Shown here: one piece after another, positions 5,465-7,098 of the stretch
Layout of the letters: every line of letters begins with the position of its first letter
Numbering within the stretch: the first letter of the stretch is position 1
DNA from: Bdellovibrionales bacterium
Lineage (GTDB): Bacteria > Bdellovibrionota > Bacteriovoracia > Bacteriovoracales > Bacteriovoracaceae
Length of the DNA: 7,098 nt
Assembly (NCBI GenBank): GCA_005791855.1
Contig: SXUH01000105.1
Location: forward strand, 1 to 7,098
Direction: 5' to 3'
Made by a program: the position numbers and the translations under genes
Notes under the pieces: generated by a model
Database searches by the model: none
Seen by the model: the letters and a program-made list of their open reading frames with translations, nothing else
Told to the model about the DNA's origin: nothing

Positions 5465-6333
5465 AGCTAGCAGTCCTCGCAGTCTTAAGTTTTACCGCCG
5501 CCCTCGACGTGCAGGCCCAGACGGATTGGAGCACGTCCCTGTTCAAGATCGACGAGAAGGGGGAGCTGAACAAGCAGCCCCACCTCTTGGGAACCTTCGA
5601 ACACAAGCGCAAGCCGAAGAAGGAAGAAGCGAGCTACGAACAGGCCGACAAGGTCACCAAGAACAAGCTCTCCGCTTCCATCCTCATCGAACGGGAGCAC
5701 GAGGGGGAGAAGCTCTCCCGGATCACCAACCGGACCTACCGGAAGTCGGTGAACGACCAGGACAAGGAAGAGGTGCAGAACGAATCCTACTCCTACTCCA
5801 TCCACCCCTCGGGTCTGGCGAGCTCGTACACCAAGTGCGCGCAGGACTCTTCCTTCCTCTACCTCGGGAAGTCGACCAAGTGCTACACCATCAACCGCTC
5901 GCTCTGCGAGCACCTCAAGTCCGACGAGGTGAACAAGCTCCTGAAGGAGAAGATCAAGCTCTGCTCCGACACCATCGAGATGGTGAAGCTCCACCAGCAG
6001 GCGCTGGAGCGGCTTACCAAGGACGACTACGAGAAGGACTCCGCGGCCATCTCGAAGATCAACTCCCGGCTCTCCACCGAGTCGAACAGCTACAAGGTCC
6101 AGGTCGAGAACCTCGACGGGATCTCCCAGCTGATGGAAGCGACGAAGCTCGCGGAGGAGCTCTGCGAGCAGGAGAACGCGCGGCTGATCTCGAAGGAGGT
6201 CTCCGAGGCCCTCGTCGACGGATCGGAGAAGGACGGGACGGAGAAGAAGTCTCTCTGGAAGAAGGTGAAGAGCCCGTTCAAGAAGATCAACCTTCCGTTC
6301 GTGAAGGATAAGCCGAAGTCCTCAGAAGAATAG
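5461..6333 (+). CDS. Secreted hypothetical protein with five Cys and a basic C-terminal tail
   Basis: I do not recognise this 290-residue protein. It begins with a Sec-type signal peptide, MKLAVLAVLSFTAALDVQAQ, probably cut after VQA at residue 19, so it should be periplasmic or secreted. Residues about 25-115 are charged and rich in Lys, Glu and Ser/Thr. Residues 121-170 contain four Cys (126, 141, 149, 168), with a fifth at 235, which could form disulfides. Residues 148-250 look helical and coiled-coil-like. The C-terminal tail (262-290) is Lys/Pro/Ser-rich, with the pattern LWKKVKSPFKKINLPF. No catalytic motif or transmembrane segment beyond the signal is visible. Start choice rests on a perfect AGGAGG and the signal peptide. 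It is transcribed alone, divergent from the envelope cluster, and is followed by a hairpin. Codon use matches its neighbours, so there is no sign of recent transfer. Confidence 0.9.
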   Translation: MKLAVLAVLSFTAALDVQAQTDWSTSLFKIDEKGELNKQPHLLGTFEHKRKPKKEEASYEQADKVTKNKLSASILIEREHEGEKLSRITNRTYRKSVNDQDKEEVQNESYSYSIHPSGLASSYTKCAQDSSFLYLGKSTKCYTINRSLCEHLKSDEVNKLLKEKIKLCSDTIEMVKLHQQALERLTKDDYEKDSAAISKINSRLSTESNSYKVQVENLDGISQLMEATKLAEELCEQENARLISKEVSEALVDGSEKDGTEKKSLWKKVKSPFKKINLPFVKDKPKSSEE

Positions 6334-6341
6334 AGACCGCC

Positions 6342-6366
6342 GCCCACTCGGAGGCTCCGGGTGGGC
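6342..6366 (+). terminator. Hairpin terminator after the secreted-protein gene
   Basis: Nine bases after the TAG stop, GCCCAC-T-CGG pairs with CCG-G-GTGGGC around an AGGCT loop: ten pairs including one T-G wobble. The following TTCCCTCC is only partly T-rich, so it is a weak or atypical intrinsic terminator on the plus strand. It lies in an 82-base gap between convergent genes and might also impede transcription from the right, although no T-run follows on that strand. Confidence 0.6.
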
Positions 6367-6415
6367 TTCCCTCCTTGGGCTCGGAGCGGAGACCAGCTCA
6401 CGTCCGCGAAGCCAG

Positions 6416-7098
6416 CTAGTTCCCACTCCAGGCCTGCAGCTCGACGATCCGACTGTACGCATCCTGAGCCGACCCCACGGACACGCGGATCTTCGAGGTG
6501 GTGATGCTCGGGAACGACCGCCTGACCAGCGCTTTGGTATTGCCGGTGACGGTGCCGTTGGGAACGCTCGCCCAGGCCGAGCCGGTCCAGTACTGGATGT
6601 TCAAGCTGGAGACTCCGTAGAAGCTGGTTGTCTCATTTTCCGTCGGGGCGGTGGAACTCTGGTAGTCATCCTTCACGAGGTAGATCGCGATCTCGTTGAT
6701 GGGCCGGGCTCCGTTAAAATTCACTTCCAGATAATCCGGGTACACATACGGAGTATTGTCTTTCCAGGCACCGCTCTCCGCCCAGGTGAGCTTCCCGTCG
6801 ATCGCAGTGGATGCGCTCGAGAGTTCGGAGGATGCCGCTGCCATCGCACCGCTGGAGGCCAGGGCCACGTTGGTCCGAGGTGACGGCGCAGGCGCGGGGG
6901 CGGGCGCGGTGTTCGAATTCGGATCACTCCAGGCCTGGAGCTCGACGATCCTACTGTACGCATCCTGAGTCGAACTCACTGAGACGCGGATCTTCGAGGT
7001 GCTGATGCTCGGGAACGACCGCTTGACCAGGGCTTTGTTATTGCCGGTGACGTTGCCGTTGGGAACGCTCGCCCAGGCCGAGCCGGTCCAGTACTGGA
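6416..7098 (-). CDS. Large protein with tandem F5/8 type C (discoidin-like) domains, C-terminal end (runs off the right edge)
   Basis: The frame is open from the window edge to the TAG at 6416-6418, giving at least 226 visible residues, so the true start is outside. A GTG at 6979 is not the start, because the repeat continues in frame beyond it. The visible part is the end of one domain, a linker DPNSNTAPAPAPAPSPR, and a complete last domain of about 150 residues. The last domain opens NVALASSGAMAAASS and includes TAIDGKLTWAESG, YPDYLEVNF, INEIAIYLVKDDYQ, LNIQYWTGSAW and SKIRVSVGSAQDAYSRIVELQAW. This is the pattern of F5/8 type C galactose-binding-like domains, which usually bind carbohydrate or lipid at the cell surface or in secreted enzymes. 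The enzymatic or other N-terminal part is not seen, so the overall function is unknown. Pro-Ala linkers suggest export. It is convergent with the secreted-protein gene. Confidence 0.9.
   Translation of the reverse strand, partial: QYWTGSAWASVPNGNVTGNNKALVKRSFPSISTSKIRVSVSSTQDAYSRIVELQAWSDPNSNTAPAPAPAPSPRTNVALASSGAMAAASSELSSASTAIDGKLTWAESGAWKDNTPYVYPDYLEVNFNGARPINEIAIYLVKDDYQSSTAPTENETTSFYGVSSLNIQYWTGSAWASVPNGTVTGNTKALVRRSFPSITTSKIRVSVGSAQDAYSRIVELQAWSGN
6424..6597 (-). repeat. Tandem domain repeat, last copy (visible half)
   Basis: This stretch matches 6925-7098 at a constant offset of 501 bases (167 codons), with no gaps and about 12 differences over 174 bases. It encodes the C-terminal half of an F5/8 type C domain, from QYWTGSAW to LQAWS. 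Confidence 0.95.
6925..7098 (-). repeat. Tandem domain repeat, preceding copy (cut by the window edge)
   Basis: This is the partner of 6424-6597, one 501-base unit upstream in the gene. The repeat very probably continues past the window edge, so the number of copies is unknown. Confidence 0.95.

Noticed and set aside
6877..6905. GCG-rich stretch as a possible simple repeat or recombination site
   Set aside because: It simply encodes the Ala-Pro linker between two domains and has no inverted or flanking repeat structure.
6416..6979. A 187-residue protein starting at a GTG at 6979
   Set aside because: The frame stays open to the window edge and encodes the preceding repeat domain (QYWTGSAW to SKIRVSV), so the gene starts beyond 7098.

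Overview
The window looks like chromosomal DNA from a GC-rich, Gram-negative, diderm bacterium. Coding regions strongly prefer G/C-ending codons, while the short gaps between genes are AT-rich. Evidence for a diderm cell wall is a murein-peptide ligase (Mpl), a lipoprotein with a lipobox, and two proteins with signal peptides. A Bdellovibrionota or other former deltaproteobacterial lineage would fit this mix, but that is an inference from gene content; nothing here fixes the taxonomy. I see no tRNA, rRNA, CRISPR array, insertion sequence or integrase.

Layout. Five genes read leftward on the minus strand from about 5347 to 1. In transcription order they are: a cytoplasmic beta-lactamase-fold serine hydrolase (5347-4457), a secreted App1-type HAD phosphatase (4409-3645), Mpl (3582-2137), a large lipoprotein whose start lies inside the end of mpl (2159-438), and the 5' third of metK (355 to the window edge). 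A 113-base divergent gap (5348-5460) separates them from a plus-strand gene for a secreted Cys-containing protein of unknown function (5461-6333). That gene converges on the 3' end of a large minus-strand gene (6416 to beyond 7098). The latter encodes tandem, nearly identical F5/8-type-C (discoidin-like) domains. A hairpin in the convergent gap probably ends transcription of the plus-strand gene.

How the genes may work together. Mpl is the clear anchor: it reattaches salvaged murein tripeptide to UDP-MurNAc. The lipoprotein translationally coupled to it has a C-terminal region that resembles, by eye, SleB-type (Hydrolase_2) cell-wall hydrolases. The upstream serine hydrolase has the penicillin-binding/beta-lactamase active-site motifs but no signal peptide. 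Together these suggest a small cell-envelope turnover and salvage neighbourhood, with the App1-like phosphatase adding a possible phospholipid activity. metK has its own sigma-70-like promoter and is probably only a neighbour. The most interesting points are the coupled SleB-like lipoprotein, the cytoplasmic PBP-fold enzyme beside Mpl, two genes that lack a Shine-Dalgarno and have a -10-like hexamer right before the ATG, and the 501-bp tandem domain repeat.
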